Source: Leptospira gomenensis
GTDB lineage: Bacteria; Spirochaetota; Leptospiria; Leptospirales; Leptospiraceae
Length of the DNA stretch: 64,000 nt
Reading direction: 5' to 3'
NCBI RefSeq assembly: GCF_004770155.1
Contig: NZ_RQFA01000066.1
Location: forward strand, 62,001-126,000
Made by a program: the position numbers and the translations under genes. Shown here one piece after another: positions 24,714-37,722 of the stretch; within the stretch, counting starts at the first letter, position 1; each line of letters opens with the position of its first letter. The notes beneath the pieces are model-generated. The model saw nothing but the letters and a program-made list of their open reading frames with translations. It was not told the origin of the DNA and did not search any database.

Positions 24714-25742
24714 TCAAACGGCGACGATCCAACCCATGGCTCCGTTCTCGGCCATTTTTGTCTGATGTGGATGAAACATGTATCTTCCCCGTTTCGGCAA
24801 AGTGAATTCGATTACTACACGTTCGGTTTGTCCGAGCGTAACCACGTCCGTATGATCGTCCGGAGTCAGCCTCGTTCCGGTTCTGTAGACGTCGAAGGTT
24901 TGCGCGTGCAAGTGGAACGAGGCGACCGGCTCGTATTCACACATGTTTGCGATATAAAGACGCACCTTTTGACCGACCGGAACCTTGATCGGATAACGAT
25001 CGTAAAAACCCGCCATCCCGTTCCACGAATAGATATCGTTTCTCCCCTTGTCCTCCAAATCCCAACCGGAAAGAATGAGCATGAACTCGTGGGCGGGAGG
25101 ACGACCTCCCGGAGGATCCACGATCAATCCGCCGTACAAACCCTTGGCCATATGACTCGCCAAAGGAGGAACGTGACAATGATACGGATGAAATCCGATC
25201 GGTCCCGCGGTGAGCTTATACGTCTTTTCTCCGCCGGTTACGATCGGTTCCCAACCGTCTTCGTTGGGATCGTGACTTCCGTGAAAGTGAATCGAGTGCG
25301 GATGTTCGGAATCGTTCCGCAAAGTGATTTCCATTTTTTGCCCGAGCCTCGCTCGGATGACCGGACCGGGAACCGATCCGTTGAACGTCCAAGCCTTTAC
25401 GACCGTGTTGTGTGCGATCGTAAGAGGCATTTCGACGATGCTCAAGTGTCTTTTTAAAATCGGTCCGGACGAAGGGACTTCCGTCTCCGCAAGACGTTTC
25501 AAATCCATTCTCGAAAGATAATCCGGATCCGTTTGGAAGGGAGGATGCACCATACTTCCGTACGAATTATTACCCGGATTTCCGGGAATCGTGGACTCCT
25601 TGTTGACCCCCACGATTCCGGGGCGGACCTTACAAAGAAATCCTCCGCCCCCTTCCTTATCTCCGATCGAACTGATCCCGGCTCCGGCAGCAAGCCCGGC
25701 GCCTCCCAGTCCGATCCATTTGAGAAACTGTTTTCGATTCAA
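24714..25742 (-). CDS. Two-domain multicopper oxidase
   Basis: 342 residues, the size of a two-domain multicopper oxidase rather than the three-domain laccases. The N-terminus NRKQFLKWIGLGGAGLAAGA resembles a Tat-type export signal, with Arg-Lys in place of Arg-Arg. Copper ligands are visible in HPHSIHFHG (about 145-153), FHPYHCHVPPLASHM (about 184-198, with Cys-His-Met of a type 1 site), FHLHAQTF and MFHPHQTKM. It should oxidise metal ions, phenols or act as a nitrite-reductase relative in the periplasm. The start is a TTG 6 bp after the preceding small membrane protein. The lack of a classical RR pair leaves the export route uncertain. Confidence 0.88.
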   Translation of the reverse strand: MNRKQFLKWIGLGGAGLAAGAGISSIGDKEGGGGFLCKVRPGIVGVNKESTIPGNPGNNSYGSMVHPPFQTDPDYLSRMDLKRLAETEVPSSGPILKRHLSIVEMPLTIAHNTVVKAWTFNGSVPGPVIRARLGQKMEITLRNDSEHPHSIHFHGSHDPNEDGWEPIVTGGEKTYKLTAGPIGFHPYHCHVPPLASHMAKGLYGGLIVDPPGGRPPAHEFMLILSGWDLEDKGRNDIYSWNGMAGFYDRYPIKVPVGQKVRLYIANMCEYEPVASFHLHAQTFDVYRTGTRLTPDDHTDVVTLGQTERVVIEFTLPKRGRYMFHPHQTKMAENGAMGWIVAV

Positions 25743-25748
25743 CGACGT

Positions 25749-26063
25749 TTAGAATTTAGCGACCGAAGTAATCAGAATGATCAGCGCTAAAAACCCCACT
25801 CCCCCGTAGACGAGGGTGCTTTTCAACCAAGAGGGAAGTTTGGATCCGCCCGCAACAAGATAAGCGCCCGCCCCCAAAATGGGAACGAGAAGAATCGCGC
25901 CCGTCCAAATCGATCCGATCTTGGAATCCACGTCCTCCCGTTTTACGAGATCCACGAGCGCCAAAGGCGCCAGTAGAGTGTAGAGTATGAACGGAAAGTA
26001 ATATCCGTAGAAGTTGAATAATAAAGCGAAAAATCCGGGTCCGCCGATTACGTTTTGTTCCAT
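25749..26063 (-). CDS. Small membrane protein related to the tail of the upstream fusion protein
   Basis: 104 residues with three predicted membrane helices. The pattern YYFPFILYTLLAPLALVDLV, IWTGAILLVPILGAGAYLV and GGSKLPSWLKSTLVYGG parallels the C-terminal 100 residues of the upstream gene product (LLPFAIYICWTSMSLFDL, IPILSSAVYLLGGG, KYPSWFKRTLVWGG). The two are therefore paralogous modules, one free and one fused. The fold resembles PLDc_N-like membrane hairpins; I assign no function. AAGGAG is eight bases before the ATG. It likely partners the fusion protein in the inner membrane. Confidence 0.8.
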   Translation of the reverse strand: MEQNVIGGPGFFALLFNFYGYYFPFILYTLLAPLALVDLVKREDVDSKIGSIWTGAILLVPILGAGAYLVAGGSKLPSWLKSTLVYGGVGFLALIILITSVAKF

Positions 26064-26102
26064 TGTGTTTCTCCTTAAGTAATTCTGAATATTCTAAATC
26101 GA

Positions 26103-28121
<2,019 letters not shown>

Positions 28122-28282
28122 TTTTGGTTGAACCCCCGGGTTTTCCGGAATTTTTTTGTATACTGAAACTGAATCGAATGAGAAATGGGATCTCATTTAT
28201 CTTTTAAATCGGGACGTTTGCAAAGCAGAATTTGAAGTCTTTCCGATCTATAAAACGGCTCCTTTCTCTCTGTTCAGAATAA

Positions 28283-28296
28283 TGAGCATTTGCTCA
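28283..28296. promoter_or_regulatory. Perfect palindrome in the divergent copper-operon/kinase promoter region
   Basis: TGAGCATTTGCTCA is a perfect 14-base inverted repeat in an AT-rich stretch, about 160 bp upstream of the copper operon start and 118 bp upstream of the sensor kinase start. TGAnCA...TGnTCA arms are typical of ArsR/SmtB-type metal-sensor operators, which would suit a copper-related operon. That identification is inference, and no ArsR gene is in the window. Confidence 0.45.
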
Positions 28297-28413
28297 CATA
28301 TTTTAAAAAACTCAAGACAAAAAATCTATGAGAGAAAATTTTCCAGACTTAAATTCGAACGACCGTTATCCGATTCAGGAAACGTGTGATCGTTTCGGGA
28401 AACGTTCGGGGCT

Positions 28414-29706
28414 ATGAATTTCGCATCCACCTTACAGGAATTTTTCCAGCTTCAATCCCCTCAGTCCTCTCATCCGAATGCGTGGAAGCGGAATATCATC
28501 CAAATTTTATTGGTCATCGCTTCTTGTTTCGGTTTCGTCGTTTACATTCCGAGTGTGTATCTCGCCTGGGTGCACGGGCTCGGCGAAGTCGTCATCATCG
28601 ATACGCTTGCCCTACTTCTCATTTGGTTTCTTCTCTTACTTCCCAATCGATTCTACAAATCGAAGTCTTATTTTCTTTTGGCCTTGGTGTCCATTTTGGG
28701 AGCGCTCCTTTATACGAAGATAGGTTTGGGTGGCGCGGGGATTCTTTGGTTTTTTTTGATCCCAGTGTTTTGCGGAATTTTTCTCAATCCCACTTTGGCG
28801 TTTTGGGGATGGATCGTTTCGAGCGCTTGCGTTTTCGGTGGAGCGTTGCTCGTTCATTATAGAATCTGGAAAGGGACCGAAAGCGTTCTTCAGATATTGG
28901 TCGTAGGAATCAATTTTTCCTTTCTCTGCGGACTTTTGACATTCGCAGTGATTTCGATTCTCCGGGGTTTTGCGCAGGGAATTCGAAAACAGAAACAACT
29001 GCTGCAGCTTCAAAGAAAGACGAACGAACAACTACAAAAGGAGATTTCGATCCGCAAAGAAACGGAATCCAAACTCACGGAAACGTTAAACGACAAGGAA
29101 ACCTTGTTCCGAGAAATCCAACATCGTGTCAAAAACAACACACAACTGATTCTTTCGATGATGGCGTTGGAACAGGAAAAAACCAAATCGGAACCGGCGA
29201 AAAAAGCGATCGCTTCGGCGATGAACCGGATTCATTCGATGGCGATGGTTCAGGATTATCTTTTTCTTAAGAATTCCTATAAGGTCATTCATGCGAAGGA
29301 TTATCTCGATTCTCTGATCAAACATTTATTTCTTTCCTACGGTCCGAGCGACGGTACAATTCAAGCCGATTGCAACTTAGAGGAAATTCATCTTCCGATG
29401 GAGAAGGCGATTCCTTGCGGTCTCATCGTCAACGAATTGCTTTCGAATTCTTTCAAACACGCATTTCCCGACAAAAGAAAAGGGAGGATTTCCATCGAAT
29501 TCAAAAAATCCGAATCCGGCTTTTTGATCCTTCAGGTTGCGGACGACGGTGTCGGAAGAAAAACCTTGGATGAGGATAAAAATTCCGACGGTGAAAGTTC
29601 TTCCTTGGGTATGAGTTTGATCGAAGCTCTTTGTCAGCAATTGCGGGGCGAAATGGAAGTGGAAACGCGGAACGGTTTTTCCGTGCGTGTGCGTTTTTTT
29701 CCGTAG
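28414..29706 (+). CDS. Membrane sensor histidine kinase, HisKA_2 type
   Basis: 430 residues. About six membrane helices fill residues 25-200, a coiled linker follows, and the phospho-acceptor is in FREIQHRVKNNTQLILSMMA (about residues 230-249), the HisKA_2 form. The HATPase domain is intact: CGLIVNELLSNSFKHAF (N box), ILQVADDGVGRK (G1) and SSLGMSLIEALCQQL (G2). It should autophosphorylate on His and pass phosphate to a response regulator that is not adjacent. It is divergent from the copper operon across a 292-bp region with a palindrome, so a link to envelope or metal stress is possible but unproven. Confidence 0.9.
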   Translation: MNFASTLQEFFQLQSPQSSHPNAWKRNIIQILLVIASCFGFVVYIPSVYLAWVHGLGEVVIIDTLALLLIWFLLLLPNRFYKSKSYFLLALVSILGALLYTKIGLGGAGILWFFLIPVFCGIFLNPTLAFWGWIVSSACVFGGALLVHYRIWKGTESVLQILVVGINFSFLCGLLTFAVISILRGFAQGIRKQKQLLQLQRKTNEQLQKEISIRKETESKLTETLNDKETLFREIQHRVKNNTQLILSMMALEQEKTKSEPAKKAIASAMNRIHSMAMVQDYLFLKNSYKVIHAKDYLDSLIKHLFLSYGPSDGTIQADCNLEEIHLPMEKAIPCGLIVNELLSNSFKHAFPDKRKGRISIEFKKSESGFLILQVADDGVGRKTLDEDKNSDGESSSLGMSLIEALCQQLRGEMEVETRNGFSVRVRFFP

Positions 29707-29930
29707 TCAGGAACGGTTTGTTTTAGAATCGGAGAATCGTGGGAACTCACACGGGACACAGGCTACAAGCAGCAAATCCTTGGTACGACAAACTGCGTGG
29801 GAACTCACACGGGACGCTGACTACGGGCAGCAAATCCTTGGTACGACAAACTGCGTGGGAACTCACACGGGACGCAGGCTACAAGCAGCAAATCCTTGGT
29901 ACGACAAATTGCGTGGGAACTCACACAATC
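29707..29930. other. Convergent intergenic region filled by repeats
   Basis: This gap lies between the 3' ends of the sensor kinase and the small Cys protein gene. It is occupied almost wholly by the 58-bp array at 29739-29926. No other element is visible, and no classical terminator was found for either gene. The imperfect hairpin in each repeat core could serve as a weak one. Confidence 0.6.
29739..29926. repeat. 58-bp tandem array, four cores
   Basis: GTGGGAACTCACAC begins at 29739, 29797, 29855 and 29913, exactly 58 bp apart, giving three full units and one terminal core. Between cores lies a well-conserved segment including GCAAATCCTTGGTACGACAAA. Only a few substitutions separate the units. 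The same core occurs in the arrays at 22086 (as its complement) and 34092, although the flanking unit sequence is different each time. Confidence 0.9.
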
Positions 29931-30206
29931 TTACTCAGGAAAGGACTCGAAACAAAGAGTTCTCTCTTTCAAAAACGAATGAAACTGCTTGTGAGAAGCG
30001 CACTCTACTTCCGTGCTCACAAAATAATCGTATCCTCCGCCCTTCATCTTGATCCTACAACAACCCGGAACTGCGGCAGGTTTCGGATCGCCCGACGAAT
30101 TTCTTTCCGAATCTTTTTTATCCGTTTCCTTCGCGAACGAGCCGAACGGAACGAAACAAAACATCACAAACAAAACTGCCGCTGCGAAAATCGATTTTTT
30201 ATTCAT
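29931..30206 (-). CDS. Small exported cysteine-containing protein
   Basis: About 91 residues. A signal peptide (SIFAAAVLFVMFCFVPFGSFA) is followed by a charged linker and a short domain with GCCRIKMKGGGYDYFVST, ECASHK and TLCFES: four cysteines that could make two disulfides or bind a metal outside the cytoplasm. I do not recognise the family. ATG 30206 is preferred to the GTG one codon upstream. Its 3' end abuts the 58-bp repeat array. Functional context is lacking; the upstream neighbour is divergent. Confidence 0.65.
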   Translation of the reverse strand: MNKKSIFAAAVLFVMFCFVPFGSFAKETDKKDSERNSSGDPKPAAVPGCCRIKMKGGGYDYFVSTEVECASHKQFHSFLKERTLCFESFPE

Positions 30207-30517
30207 CACAAATCCCAGTAAAATTCCATCGGCTGTAGCGCGAATCTAAAATCCTTCTTTTTTATGATCCTATCTCTAAATCTTCGTTTGTTCCGACACA
30301 AGCGATTTTCGCCGGTGATCCAATCCTAAAAATGCGGGAACACAAAGAGCACAAAATTTTTTCCGTTCTTCCTAAAATAGGATCGACTTTGATTCGTTTC
30401 GATTCGTTTTTTCGGAGCGTTTCTCGGAAATCCTTTGGAATTCAATTGCAATCTTGAATTTTTCGTCCATTCTAATTCGCGAATTTAAACAAAAAATCAG
30501 ACAGGCACGCGATCCCA
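30207..30517. other. Divergent intergenic region, nothing recognised
   Basis: About 311 bp separate the small exported protein gene (minus) and the DUF5683-like gene (plus). It is AT-rich near 30340-30500 and should carry two promoters, but I see no operator, RNA or gene that I can support. Confidence 0.5.
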
Positions 30518-31510
30518 ATGAAAACAAAAAGACACCCCTCACCACGAACACTTTTTCTATTTTTGATTCTTCTGATAACACCTCGGCTTTTCGGAGAAAC
30601 CGTACTTTTGAAATCAGGAGGAAGGACCTACGGGACGGTTATCGACCAGGATCCGGAATCGGTTACGATTATCCGGGAAGGCAAACGCGAACGTTTGGTC
30701 AAAAGTAAAATTCTCAAAATCGTTTTCAAAGAGATTAAGGACGAGCAGGAGATCGCCAAAATCGTGGAAAACGAACGCAAAAAACTGAACAAAGAAGGAA
30801 GACGAAACGAACGGGAAGAACAGGCGGATAATATCTACCTGGAACAGATGATTAAGGAGAATAGTTACAAGATCGTACAAAAACGTTTGGCTTTATTGGA
30901 AAAGTATCTCGAAGAACGGGACGGAGATTGGGAACGATACATTTCCGCGAAACGGAATCCTTGGGAACCTGTTTGGAAGTCAGCGCTTCTACCCGGTTGG
31001 GGACAAAGTGTGATGCGACAAGGGGAATGGAGCAACACCTATTCCACGATTTTTTTCGTATCGCTCATCGCCTATTTCGCGTTAGACGCCGCCGAAAAAG
31101 ACCGCGCAGACGCGTACGACAAAAAGATAATCAAGACCTTGGAACAAAAAATCACTTTGGGTTTTTTACCGTCTGGTTTGATTCCTGCTGCCGCTTTAGA
31201 ACAATACGACCAGATACAAACGATCAAAACCCTTGAATCCCTCGGATCCATCCGCTCGGACGAATCACAATACAAAAACGCCAAACACGCAGCTCTCGGA
31301 GTCGCCGTAGGAATTTACTGTATCCAGTTGGTGCATTCCTATTTTTCGGGAAAAACATGGGCCGCGCACAATGTGATACAAACTCCCGCAGGAGAATCCG
31401 TACGAGAAGGTTTTGGTGTCCGCGGAAATCCTTTGGTCTCTCGGGAAATCGCGGGAGGAATCAAAAGTATCGACGCCGGAGGACAAATTCTCTACAGCGT
31501 ATTTTTTTAA
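30518..31510 (+). CDS. Exported protein with DUF5683-like C-terminal domain
   Basis: 330 residues. A signal peptide (TLFLFLILLITPRLFG) precedes a short SH3-like beta segment (VLLKSGGRTYGTVIDQDPES), then a long charged helix of Lys/Glu/Arg (residues 65-135). The C-terminal part has SALLPGWGQ, the hallmark of DUF5683-type membrane domains, with membrane segments around TIFFVSLIAYFALDA and GVAVGIYCIQLVHSYFSG. It probably sits in the envelope. Function is unknown. It is transcribed alone and converges on the cysteine synthase gene 7 bp away. Confidence 0.7.
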   Translation: MKTKRHPSPRTLFLFLILLITPRLFGETVLLKSGGRTYGTVIDQDPESVTIIREGKRERLVKSKILKIVFKEIKDEQEIAKIVENERKKLNKEGRRNEREEQADNIYLEQMIKENSYKIVQKRLALLEKYLEERDGDWERYISAKRNPWEPVWKSALLPGWGQSVMRQGEWSNTYSTIFFVSLIAYFALDAAEKDRADAYDKKIIKTLEQKITLGFLPSGLIPAAALEQYDQIQTIKTLESLGSIRSDESQYKNAKHAALGVAVGIYCIQLVHSYFSGKTWAAHNVIQTPAGESVREGFGVRGNPLVSREIAGGIKSIDAGGQILYSVFF

Positions 31511-31517
31511 AAAGGAG

Positions 31518-32501
<984 letters not shown>

Positions 32502-32848
32502 AGCGCCTTCTTCGTAAATGCTGGAATGCTCTATTCTAAAAATCGAATCGAAGATCGGAAACGAATCCTTTCCTTCGACCCCGTTCCCGCCTTTTTTTAT
32601 CGAACCGATTCGGCGCGGCTCAACGGTGCCTCACACGTTTCGTCCACAGGAGCTTCGAAAGAAAATCCTATTTTTATAATATTCAAAAAATGAGATAGAG
32701 TCTGGTTTTCCGGACGAGCACGTTTTCCCGATCGTCGCGAGGAGGACCGAAAAACCGGACGCTTTCGAAGACGGGAAAAAGAACGGTGTGAAACGGCTTT
32801 CACGCGTTCAAGCTACAAACCGCAGTGGAACGCGTGAAGAAGTCCGAA
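32502..32848. other. Intergenic region with hairpins after the aldolase gene
   Basis: No gene is supported in these 347 bp. CACGCGTTC (32801-32809) and GAACGCGTG (32828-32836) form a perfect 9-bp stem 12 bp after the aldolase stop. On the minus strand a second short stem (GTGAAA/TTTCAC) and a T-rich run follow. Together they may terminate the aldolase transcript. The remainder is upstream sequence for cysK, where I cannot place a promoter. Confidence 0.5.
32801..32836 (-). terminator. Hairpin downstream of the aldolase gene, possible terminator
   Basis: A 9-bp perfect inverted repeat, CACGCGTTC...GAACGCGTG, with an 18-base loop, directly follows the stop codon on the minus strand. A second hairpin and TTCTTTTT come 10-30 bases later. 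The lack of an immediate T-run makes simple rho-independent termination uncertain; it could also stabilise the 3' end. Confidence 0.4.
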
Positions 32849-34624
<1,776 letters not shown>

Positions 34625-36097
34625 TCAAACCGGAATTTTAACGATAAAATCCCAGCCTGCCTCCGATTTTTTGAGGAGAAGTTGTCCCCGGTTCGCCTGC
34701 AAAATCCCATAACAAACCGAAAGCCCCATACCGATACGAGCATCGTTGGAGCGGAAATTTTCGAACGGTTCGAACCTACTTTCCTCGCTCAGATTCAGCT
34801 CCAGCTTCCCGGAAACGAGAAGTTTCAGATACGGATTTTCCCCTGCCTCCAAATCGGCGCGTAAGTGAATCTGGGCCTTTTTTTGATTTTCGGAATAATA
34901 ATACAGGATATTGTAAAGAACTTCCCGCACTTGATTCGGGCGAAGTTTCACGTTCAGCGAATCGGAAATGGACGTATCGAGAAGGATTTCCTTCGACTTC
35001 AGCATCTGCGAAATCATACCTTCCACGGAAACCACGAGTTGTTTGACGTTGGTATCGACCGGTTGTTCCGGATCCTGTCTGGAAAACAAAACCAGATTGC
35101 GGATGATCGAGGCGATTCTTTCCCCTTGTTCGATCACGAGACGAGCGTAGTTTTTCGTGTCCGCGTCGCCACCCGTATGATTGCGGATGATATGGCCGTA
35201 GTTGATGATTCCCATCAAAGGATTGTTGATTTCATGCGCCAGACCGGCCGCCAGCTTCTGAATGGAATCCAATCTTCTTTCCGATTGAATCACCCGTTCC
35301 ATTTCGGAAATCTCCTGTTCCGAAACCGAAATCGAGGAAAGTTCGGAAAGGGTAAGAATGGAACCGGCGATACTTCCCTTCTCGTCCCGAATCGGAGAAA
35401 CGCGGAACGCAACCTGAATCCGAGTCCCGTCCTTCCGTGTCAAAAGGGAAGGAATGTATTTGAGATGATGTAGTTTGGCGGAAATCGCCTCGGTATTTAA
35501 ATTTTCCCCCGCGTCCGTGGAAAGGATTAAAACCTTTTCCCCGGAAGTTCCTTGAACCTCGGAAAGGGACCAACCGGTCAGAGACTCGGCGGTGCGGTTC
35601 ATAAACAGAATTTTACCATCCCGATCCAAAGAAATCGTACCTTCTCCGATATTTTGAATCACATCCCGAAATTCTTTGCCTTCTTCTCTCGCTTTGCCGA
35701 ATCTCCTTTGTTGTTTGAGCGCGATTTCGATCGAATTCTTAAGCGCCTGCGGTTGAAACGGTTTGGAAATATAACCGAAAATGGAAGCCTTGTCCACGGC
35801 ACGGTTGAAGGTTTCTTCGTCGGCAAACGCGGTCATAAAAATGACCGGAACATCCATTTTCTTTTGAATTCGTTCCGCGGCTTGAATTCCGTCCAATTCC
35901 CCCTCGATACGGATATCCATCAAAATCAAATCGGGTTTATGACGTTCCGCTTGTTCCAGCGCCTCATCGGCCGTACGCGCCGTTCCTGCGATCCGATAAC
36001 CCAACTTTTGTAAGGAAACCTGAAGATTGAACGCGATCAACCATTCGTCGTCTACGATGAGGATCGAGGGGATCGGGTGAGTATCGGAAAGTTCCAT
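34625..36097 (-). CDS. Receiver-PAS-histidine-kinase-like signalling protein
   Basis: About 490 residues from ATG 36097 (a frame extends to 36172 without support). An intact receiver domain comes first: SILIVDDEWLI, phospho-acceptor Asp in DLILMDIRI, and GYISKPF. A PAS domain (FRDVIQNIGEGTISLDRDG) and a HisKA helix with LAAGLAHEINNPLMGIINYG follow. The C-terminal ATPase domain is degenerate: the second N-box Asn is replaced (YNILYYYSEN), the DxGxG G1 box is absent (LLVSGKLELNLSEESRFEPF), and only RIGMGLSVCYGIL remains of G2. It therefore may not bind ATP and could work as a phosphatase or phosphorelay scaffold. It is monocistronic. Confidence 0.85.
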   Translation of the reverse strand: MELSDTHPIPSILIVDDEWLIAFNLQVSLQKLGYRIAGTARTADEALEQAERHKPDLILMDIRIEGELDGIQAAERIQKKMDVPVIFMTAFADEETFNRAVDKASIFGYISKPFQPQALKNSIEIALKQQRRFGKAREEGKEFRDVIQNIGEGTISLDRDGKILFMNRTAESLTGWSLSEVQGTSGEKVLILSTDAGENLNTEAISAKLHHLKYIPSLLTRKDGTRIQVAFRVSPIRDEKGSIAGSILTLSELSSISVSEQEISEMERVIQSERRLDSIQKLAAGLAHEINNPLMGIINYGHIIRNHTGGDADTKNYARLVIEQGERIASIIRNLVLFSRQDPEQPVDTNVKQLVVSVEGMISQMLKSKEILLDTSISDSLNVKLRPNQVREVLYNILYYYSENQKKAQIHLRADLEAGENPYLKLLVSGKLELNLSEESRFEPFENFRSNDARIGMGLSVCYGILQANRGQLLLKKSEAGWDFIVKIPV

Positions 36098-36379
36098 TCT
36101 GGTTCGGATTACCTTGGCGAAAAAAATGTAAAAGTATACGGGAATTGAAAACCATTTTTCAATAACGAACAATAGAATTTGGATCGGAATCGCATATCGA
36201 TTGGAAAGTTCTTCCTTGAAATCGAGAAAAATCCTTGAATCGGAAAGCGAAACGCTCTAGCATATAAGGAACTTCTCTTAGGGAATGAGACGACCGAAAA
36301 CGAACGGAACAAAAACGAGCATTCCTTAAGGAATCCGAAACGGACCTTTCGAAACCAAAAGATCGAATACGGAGACGGT

Positions 36380-36820
36380 ATGTACGTAAAACAGATCCTC
36401 GCGAAAAAGGACAGAAAACTTCTATCGGTGGAACCGGAAATTTCGGTGATGGAAGCGGTCAAGTTTATGACCAAGTACGATATCGGCTCGGTGATCATTT
36501 TGGCGGAAGGGAAACTCAAAGGGATTTTCACAGAACGCGACGTACTCCATCTTTCCGCAGAATTGGGATTGGACTTCTTCCAAAAAACGGTTTCAGAGGT
36601 AATGTCCACTTCACTTACGACCATGTCCCCGGAGGACGACGTGGACGAACTTCTTTCCGTAATGTTGAAAAAAAGGATCCGTCACATGCCTATTTTAGAA
36701 GACGGACAGTTGATCGGAATCATATCGATCGGAGACGCCGTAAAGGCGAAAATCGAAAAAACGGAAGAGGAAAATAAAAATCTAAAACAATATATGTACA
36801 ACGAAAACGGTTTTATCTGA
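36380..36820 (+). CDS. CBS-domain-pair protein
   Basis: 146 residues made of two CBS motifs: YDIGSVIILAEGKLKGIFTERD (second half of the first; about residues 33-54) and RIRHMPILEDGQLIGIISI with GDAVKAKI (second). A short charged helix follows. Such stand-alone CBS pairs bind adenosine nucleotides or SAM and regulate a partner, or sense energy state. GGAG lies about seven bases before the ATG. It is divergent from the kinase-like gene and has no obvious partner nearby, so its target is unknown. Confidence 0.88.
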   Translation: MYVKQILAKKDRKLLSVEPEISVMEAVKFMTKYDIGSVIILAEGKLKGIFTERDVLHLSAELGLDFFQKTVSEVMSTSLTTMSPEDDVDELLSVMLKKRIRHMPILEDGQLIGIISIGDAVKAKIEKTEEENKNLKQYMYNENGFI

Positions 36821-37010
36821 CCGAAATCCGACGTCGTCCGAATCGAACTACCAGGTTCGATCCAACCCCGGATCACAAAACGGAATCGATCCGAAAACGA
36901 AACCCATGTCGTAAGAACGGATTCCGGAAACGAAAACCGTAACTCCCTTCCCGGATCCGCATTTTTTCAGATTGCAGGAAACTCCGACCGAGTCAAATTA
37001 GAATAACTCC

Positions 37011-37220
37011 ATGAAACTGATCCTTTTTCTACTGATGACGTATTTGGTTTATCGCGTCCTCTCCCGTTTTTTTTCCGGCTCCGCAGAACGATCCACTCGT
37101 CCCCAGTGGCGGACGTTTTACACCCGAGCCGAAGACTTTCGGGAAACCGGATCTCCCCGTGAGAAAGATATTTCCGCGAGAGCCCGGGTGGTAGATTCCG
37201 CTTCCCCCGGAGAAAAATGA
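37011..37220 (+). CDS. Small membrane-anchored protein
   Basis: 69 residues. One N-terminal hydrophobic helix (KLILFLLMTYLVYRVL) is followed by a basic, Ser/Arg-rich tail. I recognise no family. The stop overlaps the start of the lipoprotein gene by 4 bp (ATGA), and this coupling is the main argument that it is real. The ribosome site is weak. It probably sits in the inner membrane with the tail in the cytoplasm. Confidence 0.6.
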   Translation: MKLILFLLMTYLVYRVLSRFFSGSAERSTRPQWRTFYTRAEDFRETGSPREKDISARARVVDSASPGEK

Positions 37221-37717
37221 AATCACCGATCGTGATGCGCAACCTACTACTCGGAGCGTTTTTTTTTCTTACTACGATTTCCTGTCTAAAACCGAGCGGA
37301 GAATTCGGTTGGGCCGTGTTGGACGAAGACAGTTTCGATCTACTCGAAAAAAAGAATATGACGGTCGGAGAATATACGATTACCCGCAACGATCTCGTAT
37401 TTCCCGAAGACAAAACCATCCATTACATCTATCGATTTTCCCGATCGGTTCCCGAAACGGCCGAAACCTATGTGAGTTTGAGTCGGTTTCAACTGGGTTA
37501 TAACGAAATGGACGTACTCCGCAAACGGCCCAATCCCTCCTCGCGTACGATCTCCGGATCGTTTCGGAACTTAACTCCAGGAAAATATCTGCTCAAGGTA
37601 GCGTTTGAAGGGGACGTCATCGACGAAGTGGAATTTTTAGTGCGTTCCGCGTCCAGGACGGACATCGGGGAAACTCCCGTACAAACCGAAGACGATATCG
37701 AAAAAGCGATGAAATAA
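37217..37717 (+). CDS. Putative lipoprotein
   Basis: 166 residues. The signal peptide NLLLGAFFFLTTISC ends in a spirochaetal lipobox, with Cys at about residue 23. The mature part is rich in beta-strand patterns (HYIYRFSRSVPETAETYVSL) and ends in an acidic tail. No known family. GGAG is five bases before the ATG, which overlaps the preceding small membrane gene, so the two form a unit. Envelope location is firm; function is unknown. Confidence 0.8.
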   Translation: MKSPIVMRNLLLGAFFFLTTISCLKPSGEFGWAVLDEDSFDLLEKKNMTVGEYTITRNDLVFPEDKTIHYIYRFSRSVPETAETYVSLSRFQLGYNEMDVLRKRPNPSSRTISGSFRNLTPGKYLLKVAFEGDVIDEVEFLVRSASRTDIGETPVQTEDDIEKAMK

Positions 37718-37722
37718 AAAGA

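Noticed and set aside
36109..36624. 171-codon minus-strand frame opposite the CBS protein gene
   Set aside because: It lies antisense to a clear CBS gene and has no domain or ribosome site.
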